Below are positions 52,430-64,000 of a stretch of DNA of 64,000 bases, piece by piece (position 1 is the stretch's first letter; every line of letters starts with the position of its first letter). Source of the stretch: Ovis canadensis (lineage: Eukaryota; Chordata; Mammalia; Artiodactyla; Bovidae). The stretch covers positions 48,315,001 through 48,379,000 of the forward strand of contig NC_091256.1 of the NCBI RefSeq assembly GCF_042477335.2, read 5' to 3'. A program made the translations under genes and the position numbers. Below the pieces are notes generated by a model. The model saw nothing but the letters and a program-made list of their open reading frames with translations, did not search any database and was not told the origin of the DNA.

Positions 52430-53005
52430 TGTTCTGTAATGTGATTATCTGTCACATTTGATGACCTTCACCGTCTGGCTTAGAGGAGAGGGTTGGTGGG
52501 GTCCTGAGAAGCAAACTTGCTTTGCGTTTGTGTCTTGGCTGCTCTGTCGTTGGAGTATTGCAATCCTACTCTGTGATTTCTCCGAGGAGACGTTGGGTTT
52601 TGCTGGCAGGCAGAGCTTCGGGCTGCTCCGTGGAATGTCTTTGGTTCTGCAGCTTCAGGAGGAGCCAGGAGACTGTGCCTGCCGGCCAAGGGAAACACTG
52701 CTTCAGACTCAAGACCACGACTTGGCCAAGACTCTGGGGCCTGCTGAATTTTGGAGAGGGCTATCTCATACCCCTTACTTACCCCAACCACTCCTTCCCA
52801 CTAAAAGTTAGAGGAGGATGGAGTGACTCTGAAGTCTGGTTTAGTCGCCAGCACATAACTATTGCCACGGTGAAATGGATTCCTGTCTCACTCTGGGACA
52901 ATAGGATAGGCAAGTGCTTCCTTCCTTCACTGAGAAGGAAGGAGAAGGAGAGTCAAAATCAGACATTTCAAATCTCAGCAGCAGTCACGCTCTGTGCTTA
53001 GACAA
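52430..53005. other. GC-richer segment with overlapping open frames, nature unknown
   Basis: Compared with its surroundings this stretch is GC-richer and keeps open frames of 100-159 codons in two + frames and one minus frame. None has a domain or motif I recognise, and no splice-site pattern or Kozak start singles one out. Overlapping frames of this size are expected by chance in GC-richer DNA, so I do not call a gene. It could be an old LTR, a decayed pseudogene or a non-coding exon. Confidence 0.3.
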
Positions 53006-54989
53006 ATAATCTCCAGGAGACCCAAATCCCCTGTTCATTGTGAAAACAGACAGTGCCAGAGAGAAACAGAATTAAATTGTTTCTCTTTCATGGCAGCTGA
53101 AGTGTAAAAACCATTCTATTCCGACCTTGTGGTCAGAATATCCTGACACCTCATAAATTATTATAAGGGCTCAGGGCCCGGGAGGCTGCGGAAGGCTGGA
53201 CGTCCAGCTAAACTCAGGGCTGCCTTCTCGCTCCCAGCCTTTCTGATAGGCAGGCACCAATGTCAGGGAGTAGAGGAATGCGGTTTCCCCAAAATCAGGT
53301 TTTCTGAGTGAGGACAAGTATTCCCCCCCCCCCCACCTTTATGTTTTGAGAGTTTGTACAGCCACAGGGTCTACTACTTTCGTGAGTAGTTTATTTAGAG
53401 GCAGGAGAAGCATAGTGATAGCTCCCAAGCCTGATGGAAACTCTGAGGTGGTTTTATCTTAGTAGAAAAAACAGAAAGAAGGAGTGTGAGAAGGGAGTCA
53501 GAGAGACATGAAACCTGAAGAGATAAAGAGAGGAAATGAATAAAGAAGAAAAAAGAAGGAGAAAAAGTAGATGAAAGAAATGGTCTCCCCAGTTAGATGT
53601 GGCCTTACCTCCCCCTTCTCCCTTTCCCTCGTTGCCATCTGGTTACCCGGAAACAGAGGGCAGCTGGCAACTCCTGCATTTCCTGGCCTCCTGGGTAGCT
53701 TCCTTTAGCTCCTACCTCCTTCGGTACCCAACACACAGTAGGTGCTCTGTAAATGTATGCCAAGTGGAAAGACTTACAAATGGGTCCCCGAAAGGGGAAG
53801 CATTTATTTTGGGGAACTCTGAGAATGTAGAGACAAGTCAATTGGAGCAAACAATTTTCCTGTAGGCTGAATCACCATAAGGTTTAAAGAATCTGGGTAT
53901 TTGTGGGTGTGTCTGGATGTATTGTGTGGGAGTGTGGGTGGGTGGTCTGGATGGGTAGGTAATAAGTGACAGGAGGGCCCTTGCAAATATAGAGGGCTCC
54001 ATAACTACTGTAAAAATAAAACTGGGAACAGCAAGCCCAGACCTCCAGCCATGCAGTGACCAAAACTGACCTTGGCAGAGAGGAATAATATTGTGGAGAT
54101 GGATTCAAGAATTATTAGTCAACGTTTTCAGTCCCTATGGGCTATTTTTTTTTTTTTTAAGAACCACGGGGTGGGGTTTTGGCAAGGCAAATAAATGACT
54201 GAAACAGCCTGTAGGATTCCAGAGCCTTCTAAGCACTTTCTAGACTCTGCAGTATTGATGTATTTTTTATTTCTGGTTCTCTTTTTTCTCTAATGAGATA
54301 TCTTTTCTGGTTCCATCTTTGAGCAAAAATTACGATTTCTCAATGGCCTCTGCTTTTAATATCTCCCTTCTTGAAAATTATATCTAAAGCATTCTTCTCT
54401 GACAGGCAGACAGTTCTCTTTCTAATTCCTCTGACTTGGAGAAGAAGATCGGAAGATCCCAGAGAGTGGAGAGTTAAAAACCTGTTTATATCAGGCTGCA
54501 GAGTAGGTCACAGTATATTATTTTTTGCACCTGTCCTAGTGCACAAATATTTATGTAGGAGAATGTTTGCTGTGTTATGGTGAAGGGAGGCAGGGCCAAA
54601 GGAAGTAGTTTTGGCTCTTTGACTGGAGATAACCCACTGGGCAAATACCCTACAGCTGTGGGTACCTGACAAGTTCGAGTTGCTTATATACATACATATT
54701 CATACATATATCTGTTTTCACACTATATCAAACTCTCATATTTAACTGAGATGTTTTTACTAGAGAAGTAGTAATCTATGAGGGTTGATAACAGGTCCTT
54801 AAACTTTGCAGTTATGTTGGGTACCAGATGGTAAGTCCTAGAAATAAAGTTTCTTAAATTCTGTGGTGGCATGCTACAGATTTAGACTTCCAGGAGTATC
54901 ATGAAACTGTTTTTTCTGTGAAACTGCATTGATAACAACCTTGAATACTATAGCTCTATTTCCCTTATGTGTCTTTTTGGAGTTTACCT
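53006..54989. other. unassigned intergenic with simple-sequence patches
   Basis: Contains a C run of about 14 (about 53323-53336), a purine-rich tract (about 53519-53580, GA and GAAA units) and a T run (about 54147-54158). No gene or interspersed repeat recognised. Confidence 0.45.
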
Positions 54990-55210
54990 ACTCATTCCCC
55001 AACTAATCAGCCTAATTCTTGATTCCATATGACCATCTCACTCTTGTAATTGTTGTACACATCTGTATGTATTTATGATGGTTTTATGTATTTTATTTCT
55101 CTCCCATCAGGTCTTAATCTCCTTAAGGATTGGAATCAGTGTAATCTTTATTCTGTATCCCCTAGTGCCTGGGATTGTTTTGTGAATCATACGTGGAGTC
55201 AATAATGAAA
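54990..55210 (+). mobile_element. L2 LINE 3' fragment
   Basis: 'tgtatttatgatggttttatg', 'cttaatctccttaaggattgg' and 'tatcccctagtgcctggg' match the L2 3' end order. Diverged. Confidence 0.5.
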
Positions 55211-55716
55211 TACACATTCCACTCTCTGAGGAGCTTTCTAATGCTAGATCGACTTGTTTCACTCACTTCTTCTTCCATCTCTTTACTAATCAGTGCATAT
55301 CAAGAAATGCTGATATCAGCCATGGGAGGACAAAATTAGGGAAAAATATGATTCTAAAATTATATAATACAATTCAAAGTCAAGAGTAAATTACCTATGC
55401 ATTTTCCTTGGCTGTTTAGGCAGCAAGATGGCATTTAAATCGTAGGTAAAGGTTTCTGACCATAAGCGATTATCCAAACTGTAGTGAAATATAAACTTTC
55501 TATCCAGTTGCTAAATATTTTCACATATGTTTCTCTTGAGCTGTTCTCTTGGGGGGCATCCTTATGGACCCTTCACCATTAATACCTCCTCCATTTTGAG
55601 TCAGGTCCCATGGTCAAGGGAAGCGCATAAGGACAATCAACTAAATAAATCTGCCCCATTTCTGAACAAGGTTCTATGTTCTTTGGCACTATTTTATTGA
55701 AGCTACTGACTCTTAA
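55211..55716. other. unassigned intergenic
   Basis: About 500 bp. Nothing recognised. Confidence 0.4.
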
Positions 55717-55958
55717 GGGCTTCCCAGGTGGTAAAATGTTAAAGAATCCTCTTTCCAAAGCAAAAGAAGCAGATTCAATCCCTGGGTCAGGAGATTCTCT
55801 GGAGAAGGAAATGACAACCTGCACCAGCATTCTTGCCTGGAAAATTCCATGGACAGAGGAGCCTGACGGGTTACAGTCCATGGGGTCACAGAGTTGGATA
55901 TGACTGAGTACCCACACACACGCACATGCACGCACACACACACACACACACACACACA
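55717..55958 (+). repeat. Bov-tA type SINE with (CA)n tail
   Basis: Forward copy: gggcttcccaggtgg head, 'gggtcaggagattctctgg' and 'gggtcacagagttggatatg', ending in about 45 bp of CA-rich repeat (55913-55958). Microsatellite growth from a SINE tail is the likely origin of the CA run. Confidence 0.88.
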
Positions 55959-56674
55959 GACTCAAAGCTCCAGCCTTAATGCAATATCATTGCTCTAGCT
56001 TATTACTTCAACCTTCTTCCCAGGATATTTTACTGGATTGCAGATGGATTCGTGCTTCAGTTCCTTTTCTTCCCTTGGTAATGTTTGCCTATGGTGGTCC
56101 TAGATACATTTGTGAAATACGTTTCTACAACTTTTCCCCTTTTCCCTCTGTTGTGTGGTCATGGACTGTACCCTGGACACTCAGTGTGCCTCCCTTGACA
56201 CACTGCCAGGTACCTCTCCATACTCTTCAGCACTGATACCAACCCCATCCTAAACTTAGCTTTGTCAAGAAACGCCCCTTATTCAGCTGTCTGTATAGGG
56301 AAAGCTATTGAATAAATTAAGAAATTAAATGCACAATAAAATACTTAGGAAATGTGCGCTCCTCATTTTACCTATTAGAATATAAGATCTTTAGTGCTTT
56401 GAATGCATTCATCCATCCATCAACCTGAGGGGAGATTATAATTTTTTGCATAAGGAATTCAGTGAGAAAGATAGGAATCAGTCAGCTTCTAACATACAAA
56501 ATAGACTGTGAACAAATCATTAGGCCAGAGGGCCAACCTGGCATTAAGAAAGTCTTCTCCAAATCTCTTCATTGCTCCCTTTTAGTTACAACTTAGCCTA
56601 AAGGGCTTATGCTCTGTGATTACTCCTCCAGTGTAGAAAAGATAGGTCTTTTCCTATGATATTTGGGCAGCTCC
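55959..56674. other. unassigned intergenic
   Basis: About 715 bp. Nothing recognised. Confidence 0.4.
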
Positions 56675-56730
56675 ACGGCAGTTGCAAAAGAGTTGGACAT
56701 GACATAGTGACTAAGGAACAACAACGTCAA
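56675..56730 (+). repeat. BovB/SINE 3'-end remnant
   Basis: 'cagttgcaaaagagttggac' and 'atgacatagtgactaagg' with an 'aacaacaac' tail: only the last 55 bases of a BovB-related 3' end. Confidence 0.65.
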
Positions 56731-57208
56731 TGGCATCAGGAGGGTAGAATGGAAGACTAGTCCAGGGAGAACCAGCTCCTCTTTTGACTCCAGAGATGGT
56801 GAGAAAGAGGAGAGGAGAGAGAGTAAAGCAGTCAGACACCTTTCTCCTTCTTTATCATTAGGTAAATTGAAGGGAACTCCAAGAAACAAGTTGGGATCGG
56901 ACATGAAGCCACCTTTGCGGCTGTTTTAAATCAGGTTGGGTCATAGTCACAGAGATCTGATAATGCAGCGAGCTCAGGCAGACAGGCTCCAAAGCTGACT
57001 TTTATTGAGCCATGCTTGGTCTCATGTGCATTGACAGATCTCAAAAAGAGCTGAGAATCTGGCTAAGAAATGAAAAGAATGAAATGGTTTTATAGCAAGA
57101 GTTGCAATGAAGACCTCTTAACCCAGGGCCTAATGATAGTCACAGCCAGACCTCAAAGGGTTCTCTAACACCAGTAAGAGCAGAGACGATGCAGAGTCCG
57201 CCCAGGAT
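56731..57208. other. unassigned intergenic
   Basis: About 480 bp. Nothing recognised. Confidence 0.4.
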
Positions 57209-57405
57209 TGGACTTCCCTCATAGCTCAGTTGGTAAAGAATCTGCCTGCAATGCAGGAGACCTGGGTTTGATTCCTGGGTTGGGAAGATCCCCTGGAGAA
57301 GGAAATGGCCACCCACTCCAGTATTCTTGCCTGGAGAATCCTGGCAAGAATGGACAGAGGAGCCTGGCAGGCTACTGTCCATGACACGACTTATTGACTA
57401 AACTA
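57209..57405 (+). repeat. Bov-tA type SINE
   Basis: Forward copy: 'ggacttccctcatagctcag' head, 'tgcctgcaatgcaggagacc' and 'tattcttgcctggagaatcc'. A 'ctggcaagaatgg' segment after 57340 and loss of the 'gggtcgcaaagag' part mark it as rearranged. Confidence 0.85.
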
Positions 57406-57581
57406 CCACCTCCACAGAAAAGGATCACCATGTCCAAGCTAAGACTGGCTAGATGGAAAGTTGTACTGCCCACAGCCCTCAACTGCTGCATGCTAGCAGG
57501 GCAGGCAGCACCCATGCTGACCCAGATGGTAATCCAGAGGCAGAAGGAGGAGCACTGCTCCTGAGGACCCTGTTCTTCCCT

Positions 57582-58830
57582 TCAGTTCAGTTCAGTTCAG
57601 TCACTCAGTCGTGTCCAACTCTCTGCTACCCCACGAATTGCAGCGCGCCAGCCTCCCTGTCCATCACCAACTCCTGGAGTTCACTCAAACTCATGTCCAT
57701 CAAGTCAGTGATGCCATCCAGCCATTTCATCCTCTGTCGTCCCCTTCTCCTCCTGCCCTCAATCCCTCCCAGCATCAGAGTCTTATCCAATGAGTCAGCT
57801 CTTCTCATGAGGTGGCCAAAGTACTGCAGTTTCAGCTTTAGCATCAGTCCTTCCAATGAACACCCAGAACTGATCTTTAGAATGGACTGGTTGGATCTGC
57901 TTGCAGTCCAAGGGACTCTCAAGAGTATTCTCCAACACCACAGTTCAAAAGCATCAATTCTTCGATGCTCAGCTTTCTTCACAGTCCAACTCTCACATCC
58001 ATACATGACTACTGGAAAAATCATGGCCTTGACTAGATGGACCTTTGTTGGCAAAGAAATGTCTCTGCTTTTGAATATGCCATCTAGGTTGGTCATACTT
58101 TCCTTCCAAGGAGTAAGTGTCTTTTAATTTCATGGCTGCAGTCACCATCTGCAGTGATTTTGGAGCCCAAAAATATAAAGTCTGACACTGTTTCCACTGT
58201 GTCCCCATCTATTTCCCATGAAGTGATGAGACCAGATGCCATGATCTTCGTTTTCTGAATGTTGAGCTTTAAGCCAACTTTTTCTCTCTCCTCTTTCACT
58301 TTCATCAAGAGGCTTTTTAGTTCCTCTTCACTTTCTGTCATAAGGGTGGTGTCATCTGAATATCTGAGGTTATTGATATTTCTCCCGGCAATCTTGATTC
58401 CAGCTTGTGCTTCTTCCAGACCAGCATTTCTCATGATGTATTCTGCATATAAGTTAAAGAAGCAGCGTGACAATATACAGCCTTGACGTACTCCTTTTCC
58501 TATTTGGAACCAATGTGTTGTTCCATGTCCAGTTCTAACTGTTGCTTCCTGACCGGCATACAGGTTTCTCAAGAGGCAGGTCAGGTGGTCTGGTATTCCC
58601 ATCTCTTTCAGAATTTTCCACAATTTATTGTGATCCACACAGTCAAAGGCTTTGGCAGAGTCAATAAAGCAGAAATAGATGTTTTTCTGGAACTTTCTTG
58701 CTTTTTCGATGATCCAGCTGATGTTGGCAATTTCATCTCTGCTTCCTCTGCCTTTTCTAATTCCAGCTTGAACATCTGAAAGTTCACGGTTCACATATTG
58801 CTGAAGCCTGGCTTGGAGAATTTTGAGCAC
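57582..58830 (-). mobile_element. 5'-truncated BovB LINE with most of the RT domain
   Basis: The 3' tail (repeated TTCAG on the + strand) starts at 57582. The minus strand reads, from the truncated end, ILQARLQQYVNRELSDVQAG, then SRDEIANISWIIEKARKFQK, motif A (FIDSAKAFDCVDH), the GVRQGCILS motif and a mutated catalytic box (YSDD instead of YADD), followed by the C-terminal region. A frame break near 58093 separates two open parts (257 and 156 codons). The Tyr of motif A is Ser here. The 5' border is approximate. Confidence 0.9.
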
Positions 58831-59243
58831 CCTGAGATCCCACAAGTCCCCCCTTCTCTTTCTCATTCACTCATTTATTTACACAGGGGAAGGAGGCTTT
58901 CAAAGATAATGGGAATTTGTAACCAAAAGATGTTAATTACTTCTAAAATAGATTGTTTCAATTATTGGATCTAAATGAATTTTAAGTTTGCCTGGATTCT
59001 TTATGTATTTTTTGCACTTAGCATTTGAAGAAAACCAGAGTGTTTACCCATAAAATACTAACCCTTAGTTAATACTTCTCTGCTTTTCTCATTTGCAGTG
59101 TATAGGCTAAAGATTGTGGCTCCTTTCACATTATGGCTGACAATAATTGCATAATTTACCTTTTCTGGGATATGGGTGTTTTAGCGGGTGAGTCTAAGAG
59201 GTCCAACTTTGTAAATGGAAGGAGTTAATTTTAATGTTTAGAA
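58831..59243. other. unassigned intergenic
   Basis: About 410 bp between BovB and a DNA-transposon remnant. Nothing recognised. Confidence 0.4.
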
Positions 59244-59450
59244 CAGGAGTTGGCAAACTACAGCCAGAAGGCCAAATTCAGCCTGGTTTGTTTTTGTAAA
59301 TAAAGTTTTATTGGGGCACAGCCACGCTCATTTGTTTACACATTTGTCTTTAGCTTCTTTTTCAGTATGACAACAGAGTTGAGTAGTAGCAACAGAATCC
59401 ATATGGCCTGCAAAGCCAAAAGTGTTTATGAAAAGGTTTGCTAACCCTTG
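59244..59450. mobile_element. short non-autonomous hAT-type DNA transposon
   Basis: A 207-bp element with imperfect terminal inverted repeats (left caggagttggcaaact; right end reverse-complements to caagggttagcaaacc) and an 8-bp target duplication with one change (gtttagaa 59236-59243, gtgtagaa 59451-59458), the size typical of hAT elements. The interior ('tttttgtaaataaag', 'attggggcacagccacgctc') is a known mammalian repeat sequence, but I do not assign the family name. Confidence 0.85.
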
Positions 59451-59479
59451 GTGTAGAATAATATTATTTTACTGAACAA

Positions 59480-59580
59480 CTTGTCTGGTCTCCTTTTTAG
59501 ATAGATGAGGTCACTGAGATCCTGAGAGCTTAAGTGACATGTCCAAGATCACATCAAAAAGAAGGAGAGCAGTCAATATA
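59480..59580 (-). repeat. MIR-type fragment
   Basis: 'agatgaggtcactgagatcctg' and 'gtgacatgtccaagatcacatc' resemble the reversed MIR core. Confidence 0.5.
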
Positions 59581-60633
59581 ACAAACCATGAAAGTTTAAA
59601 AATGGTAAAAGGCTAGTGGGGAAATTTTTATATATTTGGGGTTGTTTGACGAGTTTTGTCTTTAGCTGATACTCCTGTGATTGCACGATTATTAGAAACT
59701 AAAATGACTAATAAACCCTGAAGAAAATAAAAATAATTCCCAGGGTTTTATAACAAGAGAAAACTCAGTTCAGTCAACGTGCCCCTGACATATCTGAGAC
59801 CTTCATTTTTGGACATATGTATGTTATCATCGTATATAAGATAAGTGAGTTCCAAAGGAGGGTCCAATGTGTCCTATTGCACAGCTTAGGAATTTGGAAG
59901 ACAATCTAAATACAGGTTGCTGGAATCCCAGATGAAATCCCATCTGGGAGGGGTCTCTCTAACTCTGATCTATTGTAAGAGACTGTCAGAGAAACAAGGG
60001 CTACGTAACTTAGTGCTGCCTCCCTGTCTCTTAAAGAAACTGGGCCAAGGAGGTACACAGCATAGAATGGTTGCCAAACTGCTGTCTCTGTCTCACCTTC
60101 CTCAGAAGAATCCTCTCCACCTGCTTCTGCATTTCATCTCTGAACCTCGTGTTCATGTCTCACCTCCTGCTCTTTAGAGCTGGTCCTGCCGCTCCACTGA
60201 AAGAACAAGGGTTTTTCAGCCTTTACCTCATTTGACCCCCTGAGACATCTGACATCTTTGCCCACACGCTTTTAAATAATGCTTTCTCCTCCCTTGGCTT
60301 ATGTCCTGTTCAAGTAATTCTCTTGACTTTTGCTTCTCTTCAGGCTCATCCTTCATCTGTCCCCACCCTCAAATGTAGACCTCAAGATCCTAATCTCTCC
60401 TTTAAAAAATCTCCTGGTATATACTCACCTGGGAAATCTCTTGTACAGTCATGACTTCCGTAGCTAGCTGACTGGAGTTGTTTCGCAAATCTTTTTCCAG
60501 CCTACGTCTCTCTCCTCAACTAGAATGCATGTGTGTTTGTTCACAGAACATTTCTTCTGGATTTCCCTCAGTTTGACTTTCTCAGCCTTAGAAAATCTAA
60601 AGCTGAAACCACAATCATTCCCCTAAACCTGAT
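59581..60633. other. unassigned intergenic
   Basis: About 1.05 kb. An 86-codon + strand open frame (59917-60177) has no recognisable domain. The right part could include decayed L2 sequence. Confidence 0.4.
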
Positions 60634-62784
60634 CAGTTCAGTTCAGTTCAGTTCAGTCGCTCAGTCGTGTCTGACTTTTTGCGACCCCGTGAATCGCAGC
60701 ATGCCAGGCCTCCGTATCCATCCTAACTCCCCGAGTCTACTCAAACTCATGTCTATCGAGTCGGTCATGCCATCCAGCCATCTCATCCTCTGTTGTCCCC
60801 TTCTCCTCCTGTCCTCAATCCCTCCCAGCATCAGGGTCTTTTCTAGTGAGTCAACTCTTCTCATGAGGTGGCCAAAGTACTGCAGTTTCAGCTTTAGCAT
60901 CAGTCCTTCCAATGGACACCCAGGACTGATTTCCTTTAGGATGGACTGGTTGGACCTCCTTGCAGTCCAAGGGACTCTCAAGAGTATTCTCCAACACCAC
61001 AGTTCAAAAGCATCAATTGTTTGGTGCTCAGCTTTCTTCACAGTCCAATTCTCAAATCCATACATGACTACTGGAAAAATCATAGCCTTGACTACATGGA
61101 TCTTTGTTGGCAAAGTACTGTCTCTGCTTTTTAATATGCTATCTAGATTGGTCACAACTTTTCTTCCAAGGAGTAAGCATCTTTTAATTTCATGGCTGCA
61201 GTCACCATCTGCGGTGATTTTGGAGCCCAAAAATATAAAGTCAGTCACTGCTTCCACTGTGTCCCCATCTATTTCCCATGAAGTGATGAGACCAGATGCC
61301 ATGATCTTCATTTTCTGAATGTTGAGCTTTAAGCCAACTTTTTCTCTCTCCTCTTTCACTTTCATCAAGAGGCTCTTTAGTTCTTCTTCACTTTCTATCA
61401 TAAGGGTGGTGTCATCTGCTTATCTGAGGTTATTGATATTTCTCCTGGCAATCTTGATTCCAGCTTGTGCTTCTTCCAGCCCAGGATTTCTCATGATGTA
61501 GTCTGCATATAAGTTAAATAGGCAGGGTGACAGTATACAGCCTTGACGTACTTCTTTTCCTATTTGGAACCAGTCTGTTGTTCCATGTCCAGCTCTAACT
61601 GTTGCTTCCTGACCAGCATACAGGTTTCTCAAGAGGCAGGTTAGGTGGTCTGGTATTCCCATCTCTTTCAGAATTTTCCACAATTTATTGTGATCCACAC
61701 AGTCAAAGGCTTTGGCATAGTCAATAAAGTAGAAATAGATGTTTTTCTGAAGCTCTTTTGCTTTTTCAATGATCCAGTGGATGTTGGCAATTTGATCTCT
61801 GGTTCCTCTGCCTTTTCTAAAACCAGCTTGAACATCTGGAAGTTCATGGTAGACGTATTACTGAAGCCTGGCTTAGAGAATTTTGAACATTACTCTACTA
61901 GGGTGTGAGATACATGCAATTGTGCAGCAGTTTGAGCATTCTTTGGCATTGTCTTTCTTTGGGATTGGAATGAACACTGACCTTTTCCAGTCCTGTGGCC
62001 ACTGCTGAGTTTTCCAAATTTGCTGACATATTGAGTGCAGCACTTTCACAGCATCATCTTTCAGGATTTGAAATAGCTCCACTGGAATTCCATCACCTCC
62101 ACTAGCTTTGTTTGTAGTGACACTTTCTAAGGCCCACTTGCCTTCACATTCCAGGGTGTCTGGCTCTAGGCGAGTGATCACAGCATCATGATTATCTGGG
62201 TCACGAAGATTTTTTTCACAGTTCTGTGTATTCTTGCCACCTCTTCTTAATATCTTCTGCTTCTGTTAGGTCCATACCATTTCTGTCCTTTATTGAGCCT
62301 ATCTTTGCATGAAATGTTCCCTTGGTATCTCTAATTTTCTTGAAGAGATCTCTAGTCTTTCCCATTCTATTGTTTTCCTCTATTTCTTTGCATTGATCAC
62401 TGAGGAAGGCTTTCTTATCTTTCCTTGCTATTCTTTGGAACTCTAGATTCAAATGCAAATATCTTTCCTTTTCTCCTTTGCTTTTCACTTCTCTTCTTTT
62501 CACAGCTATTTGTAAGGCCTCCTCAGACAGCCATTTTGCTTTTCTTTTCCATGGGGATGGTCTTGATTCCTGTCTCCTGTACAATGTCACGAACCTCCGT
62601 CCATAGTTCATCAGGCACTCTGTCTATCAGATCTAGTCACTTAAATCTATTTCTCACTTCCACTGTATAATCATAAGGGATTTGATTTAGGTCATACTTG
62701 AATGGCCTAGTGGTTTTCCCTAATTTCTTCAATTTAAGTCTAAATTTGGCAATAAGGAGTTCATGATCTGGGCCACACTCAGCT
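60634..62784 (-). mobile_element. longest BovB LINE copy in the window, 5'-truncated and inactive
   Basis: About 2.15 kb from the TTCAG-repeat 3' tail to a 5' truncation near 62784; full-length BovB is about 3.2 kb. The minus-strand ORF2 is recognisable in four broken frames: 62611-62216 (linker, ending WQEYTEL), 62181-61873 (RT start, ALESVTTNKASGGDGIPVEL), 61698-61420 (motif A region to NNLR) and 61401-60661 (C-terminal region to VRHD). The catalytic YADD box is destroyed: its Tyr codon reads TAA (stop), followed by intact Ala-Asp-Asp codons. Confidence 0.92.
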
Positions 62785-63080
62785 GATTAAAATCCTTCAG
62801 AGGCTTCCTGGAGCTACATGGAATAAAGTTCCTAAATTCCATAAAGTCCTCCATGACCACCTGCCAGCCTTCCCTCTTACTTAATTTCTGCTCTCTCCAC
62901 TCTTGCTGCTCTTTGCTTTCTCCTTCCTGTGCTATTTTTTTTCCTTTGCCCTAGCTGGAATCACTTTCTCTTTGTCAAATCAGTGAGCATCTACTCGACT
63001 TCTAAGATTCAGTTTAAATATAGCCTTTTCTACCATCAGAATCCAGAATCCATACTTTCTTATCTCTGTGGATCCTGGAA
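62785..63080 (+). mobile_element. L2 LINE 3' fragment
   Basis: 'aaaatccttcagaggcttcc', 'gtcctccatgaccacctgcc' and 'ctttgccctagctggaatcac' follow the L2 3' region. It directly abuts the BovB 5' truncation, so BovB probably inserted into this L2. Confidence 0.6.
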
Positions 63081-63359
63081 TTCATCACCCTGATTGAATA
63101 ACTTTGTGGTGGTAAACTGCTCCTTGCTGGGCAAGACTTTAACTGGCTGGTTGGTTGTGGAATTTTCCAGTTTCTCCACCCATCTGGGATAATCTTACTG
63201 GCCTCACTTTAATAGCAATGGAGTCAAGTGAGTGGTAATTCTTGGAGTAATTTGTTTAGAATACTGTTGGTGAAAATTCTTCTGGAGAAAATAATGCAAT
63301 AGCTTCAGTTAGAATAATCTTGTTAGGGGCAGACTATAGCACTTAATTCAGCACTTAAT
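63081..63359. other. unassigned intergenic
   Basis: About 280 bp. Nothing recognised. Confidence 0.4.
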
Positions 63360-63530
63360 ACATTATAAAGAGGAAATACAGTGGATAGAGCCTGAGTTTG
63401 AAGTCTGGCTCAGCTATTAACTAACTTTATGACTCTGGTTAAGTTTCATTGTCTCTCAGTGCATCAGTTTCTTCAACTGAAAAATGGAGACGGTAATAAT
63501 AGTATCCTCCACATTGTATGGATGTGACAG
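63360..63530 (+). repeat. MIR-type ancient SINE
   Basis: 'gtttgaagtctggctcagc', 'taagtttcattgtctctcag' and 'aaatggagacggtaataatag' follow the forward MIR order. Confidence 0.65.

Positions 63531-63532
<2 letters not shown>

Positions 63533-63560
<28 letters not shown>
63533..63560 (+). repeat. (TA)n microsatellite
   Basis: Thirteen or so uninterrupted AT units directly after the MIR. Confidence 0.92.
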
Positions 63561-63562
<2 letters not shown>

Positions 63563-64000
63563 ATGGATATACGTGTGTGTACTTACATGTATTATGGGAA
63601 TGGTGTTTGGTATTTAATATGTTGCTTATTACTATTTTTAACTTGTTAGATGAATAAGAGGAAAAAATCAAGGTAGCCTTGAAAAAGGACATTTTTATCT
63701 AGAGGGTTGAGCAGCTTTCCTCTTTTATACCAATAAAAACCACCACCAAACTCTCAACTCTCCAATTAAACTGAACACTGAATAACAAGCTTGTATATCT
63801 TGCGTTTTTTAGCCTATTATACTAGGCAAGCAACTTTCACTTACTCTTATATTAGGTAGCAGTAAAAACAAGAAAAGAATGAACAGGCTTTTGAACGTGC
63901 AGTTTTTTATTTTATGTGCAAATACTTTAATGAATGTCTCCGTAAATAGTTAGAGCAAGCAATTATAGAAACTTCAAACACCAGGGAGCCCTGTTAATAT
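63561..64000. other. unassigned right edge
   Basis: About 440 bp of AT-rich intergenic DNA. Nothing recognised. Confidence 0.4.

Noticed and set aside
52458-53001. Candidate gene in overlapping frames of 117 and 159 codons
   Set aside because: No domain, no preferred frame, and a competing minus-strand frame; kept only as an unexplained segment.

Overview
The window is vertebrate nuclear DNA from a ruminant, most likely a bovid. The marker is the repeat content: many tRNA-derived Bov-tA/Bov-A type SINEs, 5'-truncated BovB (RTE-clade) LINEs ending in (ACTGA)n tails, a young ruminant-type L1, CHR-type SINEs, and older mammalian MIR and L2 copies. There are no prokaryotic features, no CRISPR array and no operon. 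I cannot tell cattle, sheep, goat or buffalo apart from the sequence alone.

One protein-coding gene is supported, and it appears complete in coding terms: NTMT2 (METTL11B), an alpha-N-terminal protein methyltransferase, on the + strand. Its four coding exons (2072-2225, 13028-13203, 18239-18488, 19239-19510) join in frame across GT-AG introns into 283 codons, the length I know for the human protein. The S-adenosylmethionine (SAM) binding loop and most active-site positions are intact. The residue matching the catalytic His140 of the paralogue NTMT1 is Tyr195 here. A candidate poly(A) signal lies at 20012. Intron 1 (10.8 kb) and intron 2 (5.0 kb) are filled with SINEs, MIRs and a BovB fragment. 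Intron 3 (750 bp) holds a long (GT)n microsatellite.

Layout: 1-2071 is upstream flank with a SINE split by a solo endogenous-retrovirus LTR. 2072-20035 is NTMT2. 20036-30690 is intergenic, with an open BovB reverse-transcriptase fragment, SINE clusters and a roughly 3.4 kb ancient-repeat-like tract. 30691-33476 is an L1 insertion whose ends form an 847-bp inverted repeat. 34.9-38.7 kb holds an LTR-like segment and an old L1 hosting both a complete mariner and a SINE. 39-57 kb is sparse intergenic DNA with scattered SINE, BovB, L2, L1 and MIR copies and a 250-bp homopyrimidine tract. 57.5-62.8 kb holds two long minus-strand BovB copies in tandem orientation.

I found no new multi-gene system. 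The observations most worth following up are the NTMT2 His-to-Tyr change and a set of retrotransposon insertions with unusual structure. These are an L1 carrying the same ORF2 segment in both orientations between one target-site duplication, a SINE/BovB insertion with a 3' end at each side, and a BovB fragment flanked by 49-bp direct repeats. Repeat family names come from recognising characteristic sequence, not from a database search. Boundaries without a stated target-site duplication are approximate.
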